Below, piece after piece: positions 1 through 8,133 of a stretch of 64,000 bases of DNA. The stretch's first letter is position 1. Every line of letters starts with the position of its first letter. The notes under the pieces were generated by a model that saw only the letters and a list, made by a program, of their open reading frames with translations, was not told the DNA's origin and ran no database searches. The translations under genes were made by a program, and so were the position numbers. The stretch spans positions 946,001-1,010,000 of the forward strand of contig CALSUE010000001.1 of the NCBI GenBank assembly GCA_943789455.1, given 5' to 3'. The DNA comes from an uncultured Flavobacteriaceae bacterium (GTDB lineage Bacteria > Bacteroidota > Bacteroidia > Flavobacteriales > Flavobacteriaceae).

Positions 1-99
1 TTCTGCAGAAGTACTTTTTTTTGCTCTGAGTACAACCACCATAATACCAACAAAATAAAGTGCTAATAAAATTGAAGAAATATACTGAAGTTGTGTCAT
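1..99 (-). CDS. N-terminal fragment of a membrane protein, possibly a sodium:solute symporter
   Basis: An open frame reads leftward off the window edge from an ATG at 97-99 and gives only 33 residues. They form one hydrophobic segment (about residues 6-25, LALYFVGIMVVVLRA) followed by a basic and polar stretch (KKSTSAE). That layout resembles the start of sodium:solute symporter family transporters, where the first helix precedes a conserved loop, but the diagnostic part lies outside the window. The call is an inference from a very short piece; any small inner-membrane protein could look the same. Confidence 0.35.
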   Translation of the reverse strand, partial: MTQLQYISSILLALYFVGIMVVVLRAKKSTSAE

Positions 100-232
100 T
101 ATTTTTTAATAAATATTTATCCAAAGCTAAGAATTAAATGATAGTAAAGTAGGTCTAGGTAGTTATTAAACAGTTCATCTAAAAAAATCAACAATTGAGT
201 TATTAATTTTTAATTAAATACAAGTAAAATAA

Positions 233-240
233 TACATTTG
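233..240 (+). promoter_or_regulatory. Bacteroidota -7 element upstream of head-GIN gene
   Basis: TACATTTG matches the Bacteroidota -7 consensus TAnnTTTG and lies 15 bases before the ATG at 256. No convincing TTTG (-33) element sits 19-20 bases upstream, only a T-rich run. If it is used, transcription would start near 244, which argues against the in-frame TTG at 238 being the start codon. Confidence 0.4.
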
Positions 241-255
241 TCAAAAATAAAAACT

Positions 256-1035
256 ATGAAACTAATTATCATCAAATTTACAGCCTTCCTAATCCTTACT
301 ACCCTTTCGTCATGCGGTATAGATATGCTAAATAGGATTGAAGGAAACAATAATGTAATCTCTATTAAAAGAGATATTAATGAAGATTTTACGAAAGTTA
401 AAGTAAGTACGGGTATAGAATTAATAATAGACCAAGGGAATGAAGTTTCACTAACTGTAGAAGCTGACGAAAATTTGCATGACATTATTATCACAGAGCT
501 TGAGGATGGAAAATTAAAAATTTACACAGAGAAAAATATTTGGAAATCTGCTTCAAAAAAAGTGTATTTAACTGTAAATACCCTGGAAGAGTTAAGAGCC
601 TCTAGTGGTAGTAATGTGATCACTACTAATGTATTAAAAGCTACAGATCTTCATATTGGTTCTAGTAGTGGCGCAAGGTTAACTCTAGAGGTTACAGCTG
701 TTAACCTTACTTCAACCACCAGTAGTGGTGCAAGTACCAATTTAGAAGTAAATGCTAAAAGTGTAGTGTCCAGTTCTAGTAGTGGTTCAAATATGAAAAT
801 TAAAGGAAAAACCACGAACCATGAAACAAGTGCATCAAGTGGTAGCTCTATAAATGCCTATAAGTTACTGTCTAAAAATGTTACGACAAAGGTAAGTAGT
901 GGTGCAAGTATAAGTGTCCATGCATCAGAATCTATTGATGGAAAAGCTAGTAGTGGAGGAAGTATTTCTTTTGAAGGGAATCCAGAAAAAATAAAAAGAA
1001 AAACATCATCCGGCGGAAGTATTTCTGGCAGTTAA
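256..1035 (+). CDS. Head-GIN domain (DUF2807) putative lipoprotein
   Basis: Predicted surface or periplasmic lipoprotein of 259 residues. A short signal peptide ends in a lipobox (LSSC), so Cys-20 would be lipidated. The rest matches the head-GIN/DUF2807 family, common in Bacteroidota and usually described as a putative adhesin with a beta-helix-like fold; its molecular function is unknown. From about residue 130 the chain is built from repeats of roughly 20 residues, each with an S-S-G-(A/G/S)-S core followed by a short hydrophobic strand, ending in SGGSIS units. The frame is also open from a TTG at 238, but that codon overlaps a promoter-like element and adds residues before a normal signal peptide, so the ATG is preferred. 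It is a single gene followed by a terminator. Confidence 0.75.
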   Translation: MKLIIIKFTAFLILTTLSSCGIDMLNRIEGNNNVISIKRDINEDFTKVKVSTGIELIIDQGNEVSLTVEADENLHDIIITELEDGKLKIYTEKNIWKSASKKVYLTVNTLEELRASSGSNVITTNVLKATDLHIGSSSGARLTLEVTAVNLTSTTSSGASTNLEVNAKSVVSSSSSGSNMKIKGKTTNHETSASSGSSINAYKLLSKNVTTKVSSGASISVHASESIDGKASSGGSISFEGNPEKIKRKTSSGGSISGS

Positions 1036-1090
1036 CAAAGTAACAATTAAATGAAAAAGAAAATATAGGTTTAATTTTGTTAGACTATTA

Positions 1091-1124
1091 AATAAGAGTT
1101 GCTTGAAATACAACAACTCTTATT
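1091..1124 (+). terminator. Intrinsic terminator after head-GIN gene
   Basis: An 11-base-pair perfect stem (1091-1101 pairs with 1114-1124) with a 12-base loop runs into a stretch of nine Ts at 1123-1131. It overlaps the last bases of the oppositely oriented DUF2721 gene, so it probably ends transcription of the head-GIN gene. Confidence 0.75.
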
Positions 1125-1527
1125 TTTTTTTCAAATGTTCTTCTATATCGGCAAGATGGTGTTCTAATGCTTGTGATGAAATTTGTATTTCTCTGATTAA
1201 TAAAGTGAGTGAAACAAGCAATAACAACAGTGCTATACCAAATAACCAAATGGCCACAAGTTTACATTCTATATAAATTAAAAACATGGTTAAGACGCAC
1301 AATAATAAACTTCCTATCCCAAATATTTGCATCCAACGTGTTAGCGTAAGTCTTAGTTTGAGGTTTTTAATTTGTCTGAGTAACGATTCATCTTTATTAT
1401 CTAAATAAACAGCATGTAGATTTCTAATTACTGCAGCGTAGGCTAGAAATCGGTTGGTGTAGGCTAACATAATTAAAGATATTGCTGAAAATAATAAGGC
1501 GGGTGTGGTTAATGTTAATGCTTCCAT
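1120..1527 (-). CDS. DUF2721 family membrane protein
   Basis: Small inner-membrane protein of 135 residues with the DUF2721 pattern. An N-terminal hydrophobic helix begins with TTPALLFSAISL, a loop carries the NRFL and IRNLH signatures, a basic amphipathic stretch follows, then two adjacent transmembrane helices and a charged tail. The family has no established function. The frame is open to an upstream ATG at 1551, but the ATG at 1527 places the TTPALLF helix at the extreme N-terminus, as I recall it for relatives. The gene faces the head-GIN gene and ends inside its terminator. It is divergent from the VanX-like gene with a gap of under 40 bases. Confidence 0.7.
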   Translation of the reverse strand: MEALTLTTPALLFSAISLIMLAYTNRFLAYAAVIRNLHAVYLDNKDESLLRQIKNLKLRLTLTRWMQIFGIGSLLLCVLTMFLIYIECKLVAIWLFGIALLLLLVSLTLLIREIQISSQALEHHLADIEEHLKKK

Positions 1528-1563
1528 AAGAGCAAAATTAAATATTTTCAATACTTTTAAGGC

Positions 1564-2232
1564 ATGAAATCACTTATTATTATTTTTATAGTATTGATCA
1601 GTTCTCAAATTAACAGTCAAACACTCCCGCAAGGATTTTCTTATGTTTCAGAAATTGATGCTACAATTAAGAAGGAGTTAAGATATAGTACTTCAAATAA
1701 TTTTATAGGACAGCCTATTGATGGATACATAAAAGATAGCCTTATTATATCAACACCTGCAGCCAAGGCACTAAAAAAAATTCAAACTAAATTGATGCTT
1801 TCTGGCCTCAGTCTTAAAATTTTTGATGCCTACAGACCCCAACAAGCTGTAGATCATTTTGTCAGATGGGCCAAAGTATTGAATGATACCTTAATGAAAC
1901 AGTTATATTACCCGGATGTTCAAAAATCTGAATTGTTTACACTAGGTTATATTGCCTTAAAATCTGGTCATACAAGAGGCAGTACAGTAGATCTTACTAT
2001 TGTTGATATAAAAACGAATAAAGAACTAGACATGGGTAGTTCTTATGATTTTTTTGGCGAAAAGTCTCATCCATATTATAAAAAAATCACTGATAAACAA
2101 ACGAAAAACAGAATGTTACTTAGATCTATTATGATAAAAAACGGTTTCATACCCTATGATAATGAATGGTGGCACTTTACATTAAAAAATGAGCTCTACC
2201 CAACTACTTACTTTAATTTTACAATTGAATAA
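1564..2232 (+). CDS. D-alanyl-D-alanine dipeptidase (VanX/DdpX-like, peptidase M15D)
   Basis: Zinc dipeptidase expected to split D-Ala-D-Ala in the periplasm. In most non-resistant bacteria this family serves peptidoglycan turnover, not glycopeptide resistance. The 222-residue chain starts with a signal peptide (residues 1-18, cleavage near NSQ). The family signatures are intact: substrate-binding Arg-91 in DAYRP, the zinc motif with His-136 and Asp-143 in SGHTRGSTVD, the MGSSYDFF loop, and catalytic Glu-201 with zinc ligand His-204 in EWWHF. No vanH/vanA ligase genes or VanS/VanR regulators are nearby, so a resistance role is not supported. The start is the ATG in front of the signal peptide. 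Confidence 0.88.
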   Translation: MKSLIIIFIVLISSQINSQTLPQGFSYVSEIDATIKKELRYSTSNNFIGQPIDGYIKDSLIISTPAAKALKKIQTKLMLSGLSLKIFDAYRPQQAVDHFVRWAKVLNDTLMKQLYYPDVQKSELFTLGYIALKSGHTRGSTVDLTIVDIKTNKELDMGSSYDFFGEKSHPYYKKITDKQTKNRMLLRSIMIKNGFIPYDNEWWHFTLKNELYPTTYFNFTIE

Positions 2233-2313
2233 TAGAAGTTTTAACAAAATCTAAAGGACTTACAACTACAACGGCATTATATTTGTAAATCATGATATAT
2301 TAAATTAATTACT

Positions 2314-2973
2314 TTGAAATTATTCTCAACTATTTTTTATTTTTTATTTTTAATTTCTTTCTCTCTATTTAGTCAGACGGATACACTCTCCGATTCGAAT
2401 AAAAAAAACATAGGGAAAAATGTTATCATAGGAATTCCAAACAAAAAAATCAAAAAACCAGTGTCTTTAGACATTGGAAATAATGATGGTTTTAAAAAAG
2501 CATTTGACAATAAAAATAAACAAGATGCTAAAAAGAAAAAAGAAGACTTAAAGGATAAAGGAATTCTTTCTGCAGCCAAAATATCAGAAGAACGTTTTTT
2601 GAAATCTTGGAAAAAAATAAATGCACCTTTTCCTAAAATTGATCAAGATCTTGGTAGCTTTAGAACACAATCTAAAGCTGTGCGCATTATTTGCAGAGAT
2701 TTTCAATATCCAGATGGAGATAGAGTAACAATCACCATCAATGATATTCCTGTAATTAGAAACATCACTTTGTACAGTTCTTATCAAAGTTTTGATCTAC
2801 CATTACAGGTAGGAATTAACAAAATTGCTTTTATTGCATTAAACCAAGGAACTTCAGGACCAAACACAGCTGGTTTTACAGTTTTTGATGATGCTGGAAA
2901 CGTAATTTCATCGAATGAATGGAATCTTGCCACTGGTGCTAAGGCCACTGTTATCATAGCAAAAGACAAATAA
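2314..2973 (+). CDS. Secreted protein of unknown function
   Basis: I do not recognise a named family. The 219-residue protein has a clear signal peptide (residues 1-20, ending SLFSQ), then about 75 residues rich in Lys, Asn and Asp that look disordered. A compact domain of about 120 residues follows, rich in beta-strand patterns (alternating hydrophobic residues, Gly-Asn turns, DDAGN and GTSGPNTAG loops), suggesting a beta-sandwich. The start is a TTG; there is no ATG between it and the signal peptide. It sits alone between the VanX-like gene and pdhA and is probably a single transcription unit. Export is well supported, but role and partner are unknown. Confidence 0.6.
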   Translation: MKLFSTIFYFLFLISFSLFSQTDTLSDSNKKNIGKNVIIGIPNKKIKKPVSLDIGNNDGFKKAFDNKNKQDAKKKKEDLKDKGILSAAKISEERFLKSWKKINAPFPKIDQDLGSFRTQSKAVRIICRDFQYPDGDRVTITINDIPVIRNITLYSSYQSFDLPLQVGINKIAFIALNQGTSGPNTAGFTVFDDAGNVISSNEWNLATGAKATVIIAKDK

Positions 2974-3040
2974 AGCTACCAAACGAAATCGTTGTAATTA
3001 ATTTAATTACGACTACTTTTTTTATTCTATTTAATTCATT

Positions 3041-3048
3041 TATTTTTG
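3041..3048 (+). promoter_or_regulatory. -7 promoter element for pdhA-pdhC
   Basis: TATTTTTG matches TAnnTTTG exactly and is the only such match in the gap before pdhA. The predicted transcription start near 3052 leaves a leader of about 55 bases. No clear -33 TTTG is present at the right spacing. Confidence 0.4.
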
Positions 3049-3106
3049 TACAAAGAATCCATTAATTTATTAAGGTTTCTAATTTGAAAAAAAACAATAA
3101 AAGAGA

Positions 3107-4096
3107 ATGAAAAAAGTCACAAAGCAAACCTACATTAACTGGTATAAAGACATGTTATTTTGGAGAAAATTTGAAGATAAATTAGCTTCAGTTTATATCC
3201 AACAAAAAGTTAGAGGTTTTCTTCACTTATACAATGGCCAAGAAGCTGTTTTAGCCGGTGCTTTACATGCCATGGATTTATCTAAAGATAAAATGATTAC
3301 TGCCTACAGAAATCATGTTCAACCAATTGGTATGGGGGTTGATCCAAAAAGAGTAATGGCCGAATTGTATGGAAAAGTCACAGGAACTTCTAAAGGTATG
3401 GGAGGCTCAATGCATATTTTTTCAAAAAAACACGGGTTTTATGGTGGTCATGGAATAGTTGGTGGTCAAATTCCTCTGGGTGCTGGAATTGCATTTGGCG
3501 ATAAATATAAAGGAAGCGATGGGGTTACCCTAACTTGCTTTGGAGATGGTGCCGCAAGACAAGGTTCACTTCATGAAACATTTAACATGGCAATGCTTTG
3601 GAAATTACCTGTAGTATTTATTGTTGAAAATAATGGATATGCAATGGGTACCTCAGTAGAAAGAACTGCAAACCATACTGATATTTGGAAATTAGGTTTA
3701 GGCTATGAAATGCCTTGTGGACCAGTAGATGGAATGAATCCTATAAAAGTAGCTGAAGCTGTAGATGAAGCTATTCAAAGAGCCAGACGAGGTGAAGGCC
3801 CTACATTTTTAGAAATGAAAACCTACCGTTACCGTGGGCATTCCATGTCAGATGCTCAACATTATAGAACTAAAGATGAAGTTGCAGAATACAAAAAAAT
3901 TGATCCAATTACTCAAATACTAGATATCATCAAAGACAAAAATTACGCTACACAAGAAGAAATTGAGAAAATAAATCAGGAAGTTAAAGATATGGTCAAA
4001 GAATGTGAAAAATTCGCTGATGAGTCTCCATATCCTGAAGTCAGTCAATTACATGATGTGGTCTACGAACAAGAAGATTACCCTTTTATCAAATAG
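3107..4096 (+). CDS. pdhA: Pyruvate dehydrogenase E1 component, alpha subunit
   Basis: Thiamine-diphosphate enzyme subunit that, with the beta subunit, decarboxylates pyruvate and passes the acetyl group to lipoyl E2. The 329-residue length is normal for the alpha chain of the alpha2beta2 type. The ThDP/Mg motif GDGAARQGSLHE ... ENNGYAMGT is intact (about residues 145-180), and the phosphorylation-loop region YRYRGHSMSD that binds the cofactor is present. It is followed after 86 bases by the E2 gene. The beta subunit gene is not in this window, so E1 must be completed by a gene elsewhere. A pyruvate-specific assignment rests on pairing with the two-lipoyl E2. Confidence 0.93.
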   Translation: MKKVTKQTYINWYKDMLFWRKFEDKLASVYIQQKVRGFLHLYNGQEAVLAGALHAMDLSKDKMITAYRNHVQPIGMGVDPKRVMAELYGKVTGTSKGMGGSMHIFSKKHGFYGGHGIVGGQIPLGAGIAFGDKYKGSDGVTLTCFGDGAARQGSLHETFNMAMLWKLPVVFIVENNGYAMGTSVERTANHTDIWKLGLGYEMPCGPVDGMNPIKVAEAVDEAIQRARRGEGPTFLEMKTYRYRGHSMSDAQHYRTKDEVAEYKKIDPITQILDIIKDKNYATQEEIEKINQEVKDMVKECEKFADESPYPEVSQLHDVVYEQEDYPFIK

Positions 4097-4182
4097 TATA
4101 AGAAGGTTTAAAAAGAATAACGCTTATAATTTAGCATTTGCAAATTAGAAGAGGAAGATTAAAAAATAATTTAGGATAACAT

Positions 4183-5796
4183 ATGGCAATAGTAGTAAAC
4201 ATGCCTCGCTTAAGTGACACCATGGAAGAAGGTGTTGTGGCTAAATGGTTAAAACAAGTAGGTGATAAAATTGAAGAAGGAGATATTCTTGCTGAAATTG
4301 AAACTGATAAAGCAACCATGGAATTTGAATCTTTCAATGAAGGAACGTTATTGCACATAGGAGTTCAAGAAGGGGAAACGTCTCCAGTAGATGCTCTTTT
4401 AGCAATTATTGGTGATGAAGGCGAAGATATTTCAGGGATTTTAAATGGAGCTTCTACAGAGGATACTCCTCAAGAAGTTGTTCAAGAAGAAACAACTGTA
4501 AAAAGCAATACTTCGTCAATTCCTGACGGAGTTCAAATAATTTCGATGCCGAGATTAAGTGATACCATGGAGGAAGGAACAGTTGCTTCCTGGTTGAAAA
4601 ATATTGGGGATAAAGTTGAAGAAGGAGATATTTTAGCTGAAATTGAAACTGATAAAGCCACTATGGAATTTGAATCTTTCTATGAAGGTGTTTTATTACA
4701 TATTGGTGTTCAAGAAGGAGAAAGTGCAAAAGTAGATAGTTTATTAACCATTATTGGACCAGAAGGCACAGATGTGTCTACTCTCGTAACTGCTCACAAA
4801 GAAGGTAGTATCTCTACTGCGACTGTTGAAGCTAAAAAAGAGACTTCTACTCCTGAAACTAAACAAATTGAAGAACAAACTGCTGTAATTCCTCAGTCAA
4901 ATAATACTGGAGGTAGAATCTTTGCTTCTCCTCTTGCCAAAAAAATTGCAAAAGATAAAGGTATTAACTTAGCAGATGTGAAAGGTTCCGGAGAAAATGG
5001 TAGAATTGTAAAGAAAGATGTAGAAAGCTACACTCCTGCTGCTGCAGTAGAGGCAACACCAACTCAAACAACCCAAACTACAACTCCATTTGCAACCTAT
5101 ATTCCTGTTGGTGAAGAGTCTTATGAAGATGTAAAAAACTCTCAAATGCGTAAAGTGATCGCTAAGCGTTTAGGAGAGTCTAAATTTACTGCTCCTCATT
5201 ACTACCTCACTATCGAGTTAGATATGGACAATGCCATAGCCTCTCGAAAGACAATTAATGCTCTACCAGAAACTAAAGTTTCATTTAATGATATGGTAGT
5301 AAAGGCTTGTGCTATGGCATTAAAAAAGCATCCCCAAGTAAACACTTCATGGAATGGAGATACTACTAGATATAACCATCATATTCACATTGGAGTTGCT
5401 GTTGCAGTAGACGATGGGCTTTTAGTTCCAGTATTAAAATTTACAGACCAAATGAGTTTAACTCAAATTGGTGGAAATGTTAGAGATTTGGCAGGCAAAG
5501 CAAGGAATAAAAAAATTGCTCCTAACGAAATGGAAGGTAGTACGTTTACCATTTCTAATTTAGGAATGTTTGGAATTCAAGAATTTACATCCATAATTAA
5601 TCAACCCAATTCAGCAATTTTATCTGTAGGTGCGATAGAAGAAAAACCTGTGGTTAAAGAGGGTCAAATTGTGGTTGGAAACACCATGAAAGTAACATTA
5701 GCATGTGATCATAGAACCGTAGATGGAGCTACTGGTGCCCAATTCTTACAAACTGTAAGAGCTTACATAGAAAATCCTGTGACCATGTTAGCATAG
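4183..5796 (+). CDS. pdhC: Dihydrolipoamide acetyltransferase (PDH E2) with two lipoyl domains
   Basis: Core of the pyruvate dehydrogenase complex; it transfers the acetyl group from E1 to coenzyme A. The 537 residues comprise lipoyl domain 1 (about 1-78, lipoylated Lys-43 in ETDKATMEF), a linker, lipoyl domain 2 (about 117-193, Lys-158 in the identical motif), a Pro/Thr-rich linker, a peripheral-subunit-binding domain (about 249-285) and the acyltransferase domain with catalytic His-510 and Asp-514 in DHRTVDG. The two lipoyl domains are near-identical in protein and similar in DNA, so they arose by internal duplication. It is co-transcribed with pdhA, and a strong terminator follows. Confidence 0.93.
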   Translation: MAIVVNMPRLSDTMEEGVVAKWLKQVGDKIEEGDILAEIETDKATMEFESFNEGTLLHIGVQEGETSPVDALLAIIGDEGEDISGILNGASTEDTPQEVVQEETTVKSNTSSIPDGVQIISMPRLSDTMEEGTVASWLKNIGDKVEEGDILAEIETDKATMEFESFYEGVLLHIGVQEGESAKVDSLLTIIGPEGTDVSTLVTAHKEGSISTATVEAKKETSTPETKQIEEQTAVIPQSNNTGGRIFASPLAKKIAKDKGINLADVKGSGENGRIVKKDVESYTPAAAVEATPTQTTQTTTPFATYIPVGEESYEDVKNSQMRKVIAKRLGESKFTAPHYYLTIELDMDNAIASRKTINALPETKVSFNDMVVKACAMALKKHPQVNTSWNGDTTRYNHHIHIGVAVAVDDGLLVPVLKFTDQMSLTQIGGNVRDLAGKARNKKIAPNEMEGSTFTISNLGMFGIQEFTSIINQPNSAILSVGAIEEKPVVKEGQIVVGNTMKVTLACDHRTVDGATGAQFLQTVRAYIENPVTMLA

Positions 5797-5820
5797 AATT
5801 TTTAAATTATACATAAAAAA

Positions 5821-5841
5821 ACCTCTAGAATTTCTAGAGGT
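5821..5841. terminator. Bidirectional intrinsic terminator between pdhC and DUF6263 gene
   Basis: A stem of eight base pairs (5821-5828 with 5834-5841) and a five-base loop is flanked by six As on the left and a run of eight Ts on the right. It can therefore end transcription of both convergent genes. Confidence 0.85.
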
Positions 5842-5866
5842 TTTTTTTATAAAATTAGAAGAATAA

Positions 5867-6616
5867 TTACATTTTTGAAACCGTTACCTTGGTTGTTCCA
5901 GTAATATTCATTCCTTGAGTAGCTATAGTCATCTCAATTTCTGAGTTATTTGAAATACCAGTACTAATATCAATAGTTGTTTTTCCTTTAATTGTTCCGG
6001 TTCCAGCTGCCCCACTCATATCACCTGAGACATCTAAAGTAACAAAACCATCCGCAATACTGCTTACTGTGTATTTAGTAGTCATATTCATTCCTTGATT
6101 TTCACTTTCAGAGCTCCAAGAAGAACCAACAGAAACTTTTTCTTTTGGGTAATTGATTGCGTTCATAGACCTGTTTGTTATTTGTTCCATTCCAGGAATC
6201 GCAGGGTCTAATTTAGTAGCTATCATATTGCCTTGAAGATCTAAAGTATTGTAGATCACCGCTTCCATCATTGGTGCAAATTGTGATTTTAACATTTGTC
6301 CCATCTGGTCTAGTTCTTCATCACTCTTATTAGAATCATAATTCATTGTCATACCTCCTTGCATCATATCCATTACAATAGAAGTTATTTGAGACTCTGT
6401 TTTAATATTTTCTTCTACAACATCGGCAACTATCATTCCCATGGTCATTTTCATATTCATACCCCCTTGAGTGCCCATGCTTTGGTTGCTTTCGGTAGTT
6501 ACTAAGAAACTGTCTCCTTTGGTATAATTAAGACGTAATAAAACGGATTCTTGAGCAGTTGCTGATAATGTTGTAATAACTAATAATGCAATAAGTACTT
6601 TTTTCATTTTTTTCAT
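5867..6616 (-). CDS. DUF6263-like secreted protein
   Basis: Exported protein of 249 residues with a signal peptide ending near TLSATAQ (residue 22). The mature part is unusually rich in methionine, glycine and asparagine (MGTQGGMNMKMTMGM, MMQGGMTMNY) and predicted to be mostly beta-strand. It resembles the DUF6263 family of Bacteroidota, whose function is unknown. The ATG at 6607 (residue 4) is an equally possible start. It lies 21 bases downstream of the branched-chain E2 gene on the same strand and could be co-transcribed, but nothing ties it to that enzyme. Confidence 0.6.
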   Translation of the reverse strand: MKKMKKVLIALLVITTLSATAQESVLLRLNYTKGDSFLVTTESNQSMGTQGGMNMKMTMGMIVADVVEENIKTESQITSIVMDMMQGGMTMNYDSNKSDEELDQMGQMLKSQFAPMMEAVIYNTLDLQGNMIATKLDPAIPGMEQITNRSMNAINYPKEKVSVGSSWSSESENQGMNMTTKYTVSSIADGFVTLDVSGDMSGAAGTGTIKGKTTIDISTGISNNSEIEMTIATQGMNITGTTKVTVSKM

Positions 6617-6637
6617 TTTTTTATTTATTTTTATTTA

Positions 6638-7948
6638 TTAGAATTCTTGATTTATGTCCCAAGCTTCAAGAGTTTCTTTTAATGTTTTGATAAACATTCC
6701 TCCTAATGCTCCATTAATAACTCTATGGTCGTAAGAATGAGATACAAACATCTTTTGTCGAATCCCAATAAAATCTCCTTCAGAAGTTTCAATAACCGCT
6801 GGGACTTTACGTATAGCTCCAAGAGCTAATATCGCAACCTGGGGTTGATTAATTATTGGTGTCCCCATAACAGATCCAAAACTACCAACATTAGTAACTG
6901 TGTAGGTTCCATTCTGAATTTCATCAGGTTTTAGTTGGTTATTTCTTGCTCTTGACGCTAAGTCATTAACTTGCCTTGTCATCCCTACAAGGTTTAATTG
7001 ATCTGCATTTTTTATGACAGGTACTATTAAATTACCATCAGGCAGTGCAGCTGCCATTCCTAGATTGATGTTTTTCTTTTTGATAATAGTATCACCTTGT
7101 ACAGCAATGTTTATCATAGGAAACTTCTTAATTGTAGCTGCTACTGCATGCATTAAGATAGGAGTGAACGTTAATTTTTCGCCTTCTCTTGTAAAGTACG
7201 CGTCTTTCACTTTAGTTCTCCACTTTACAATATTTGTAACATCAATTTCTATAAAAGATTGAACATGTGCAGAGGTTTGCACAGAAGTCACCATGTGTTT
7301 AGAGACTAATTTACCCATACGGGTCATTTCTATAATTTCATCTTCACCATTAACCGAAGTTGGAACTGATTTAACAAAATTACTAGTCTCTAATGGGATA
7401 GTTTCAGTTTTTGTGACTTGTACTGGCTGTAAATTTTTTCTATCTTCAATGTAGGAGAGTATATCATTTTTAGTTACTCTTCCGTCTTTTCCTGTCCCTG
7501 AAAGCATATCTAGCTCTTCCATAGATAATCCTTCAGTTTCTGCAATTTTTCTCACTAAGGGTGAAAAGAATTTGCCTGAATCTGAAGTTTTTGTTATGGG
7601 TGATTTTTTTATTTCTGAGGCAGCGTCTATCGTTTGCTGAACCTCAGCAACGTGTTCAGTAACCTCTACTTTTTCTTCAAAAGATTGATTTGAAGTTTCA
7701 TCACCACCATTAGTTTCAATTACAGCTATAGTTTGACCTACAGCAACAATGGCATCTTTTTCAAATAAAATTTCAACTAGTATTCCTTCCACCTCACTAG
7801 GGACTTCAGAGTCTACTTTATCTGTGGCTATCTCTACAATTGCTTCATCTAATTCTACGGTATCTCCAACTTCTTTTAACCAAGATGTAATTGTTGCTTC
7901 AGCAACACTTTCTCCCATCTTAGGTAATTTTAACTCGAACTTAGCCAT
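6638..7948 (-). CDS. 2-oxo acid dehydrogenase E2 (branched-chain type, one lipoyl domain)
   Basis: Acyltransferase of a second 2-oxo acid dehydrogenase complex, most likely branched-chain 2-oxo acid dehydrogenase. The 436 residues comprise a lipoyl domain (1-78, Lys-44 in IATDKVDSEVPS, the DKVDSEV form usual for branched-chain E2), a linker, a subunit-binding domain (about 127-167) and the catalytic domain ending in YDHRVINGA with His-408. The residue usually Asp in the DHRxxDG motif is Asn-412 here, as in many E2s of this subgroup. E1 and E3 genes are not in the window. A role with 2-oxoglutarate is less likely given the motif, but cannot be excluded from sequence. Confidence 0.82.
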   Translation of the reverse strand: MAKFELKLPKMGESVAEATITSWLKEVGDTVELDEAIVEIATDKVDSEVPSEVEGILVEILFEKDAIVAVGQTIAVIETNGGDETSNQSFEEKVEVTEHVAEVQQTIDAASEIKKSPITKTSDSGKFFSPLVRKIAETEGLSMEELDMLSGTGKDGRVTKNDILSYIEDRKNLQPVQVTKTETIPLETSNFVKSVPTSVNGEDEIIEMTRMGKLVSKHMVTSVQTSAHVQSFIEIDVTNIVKWRTKVKDAYFTREGEKLTFTPILMHAVAATIKKFPMINIAVQGDTIIKKKNINLGMAAALPDGNLIVPVIKNADQLNLVGMTRQVNDLASRARNNQLKPDEIQNGTYTVTNVGSFGSVMGTPIINQPQVAILALGAIRKVPAVIETSEGDFIGIRQKMFVSHSYDHRVINGALGGMFIKTLKETLEAWDINQEF

Positions 7949-8133
7949 TGTACATTGGTTTTGAGATTGCGAAAATACGAAAAATGAGTGATAAAAGAAT
8001 AACTATTAGAATTGAAAAAAGATGTTTAAAATAAATTAAATTTAATAAATATTCTATTTTAGTTAAATTTTAAATAAATAATTTACCATTTTGAAGATTT
8101 TATTAAAAATATGATAATTATTCATTAAAAAAA

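Noticed and set aside
238..255. Upstream TTG start for the head-GIN lipoprotein
   Set aside because: The TTG overlaps the TAnnTTTG element and adds six residues ahead of a normal lipoprotein signal peptide; the ATG at 256 is better.
601..1032. Short DNA repeats that look at first like a CRISPR or satellite array
   Set aside because: The repeats (SSG codons) are in frame in one gene, are imperfect and have no constant-length spacers; they encode the protein repeats of the head-GIN family.
1564..2232. VanX-like gene read as glycopeptide resistance
   Set aside because: No vanH, vanA/B, vanR or vanS genes nearby, and chromosomal M15D dipeptidases are common.
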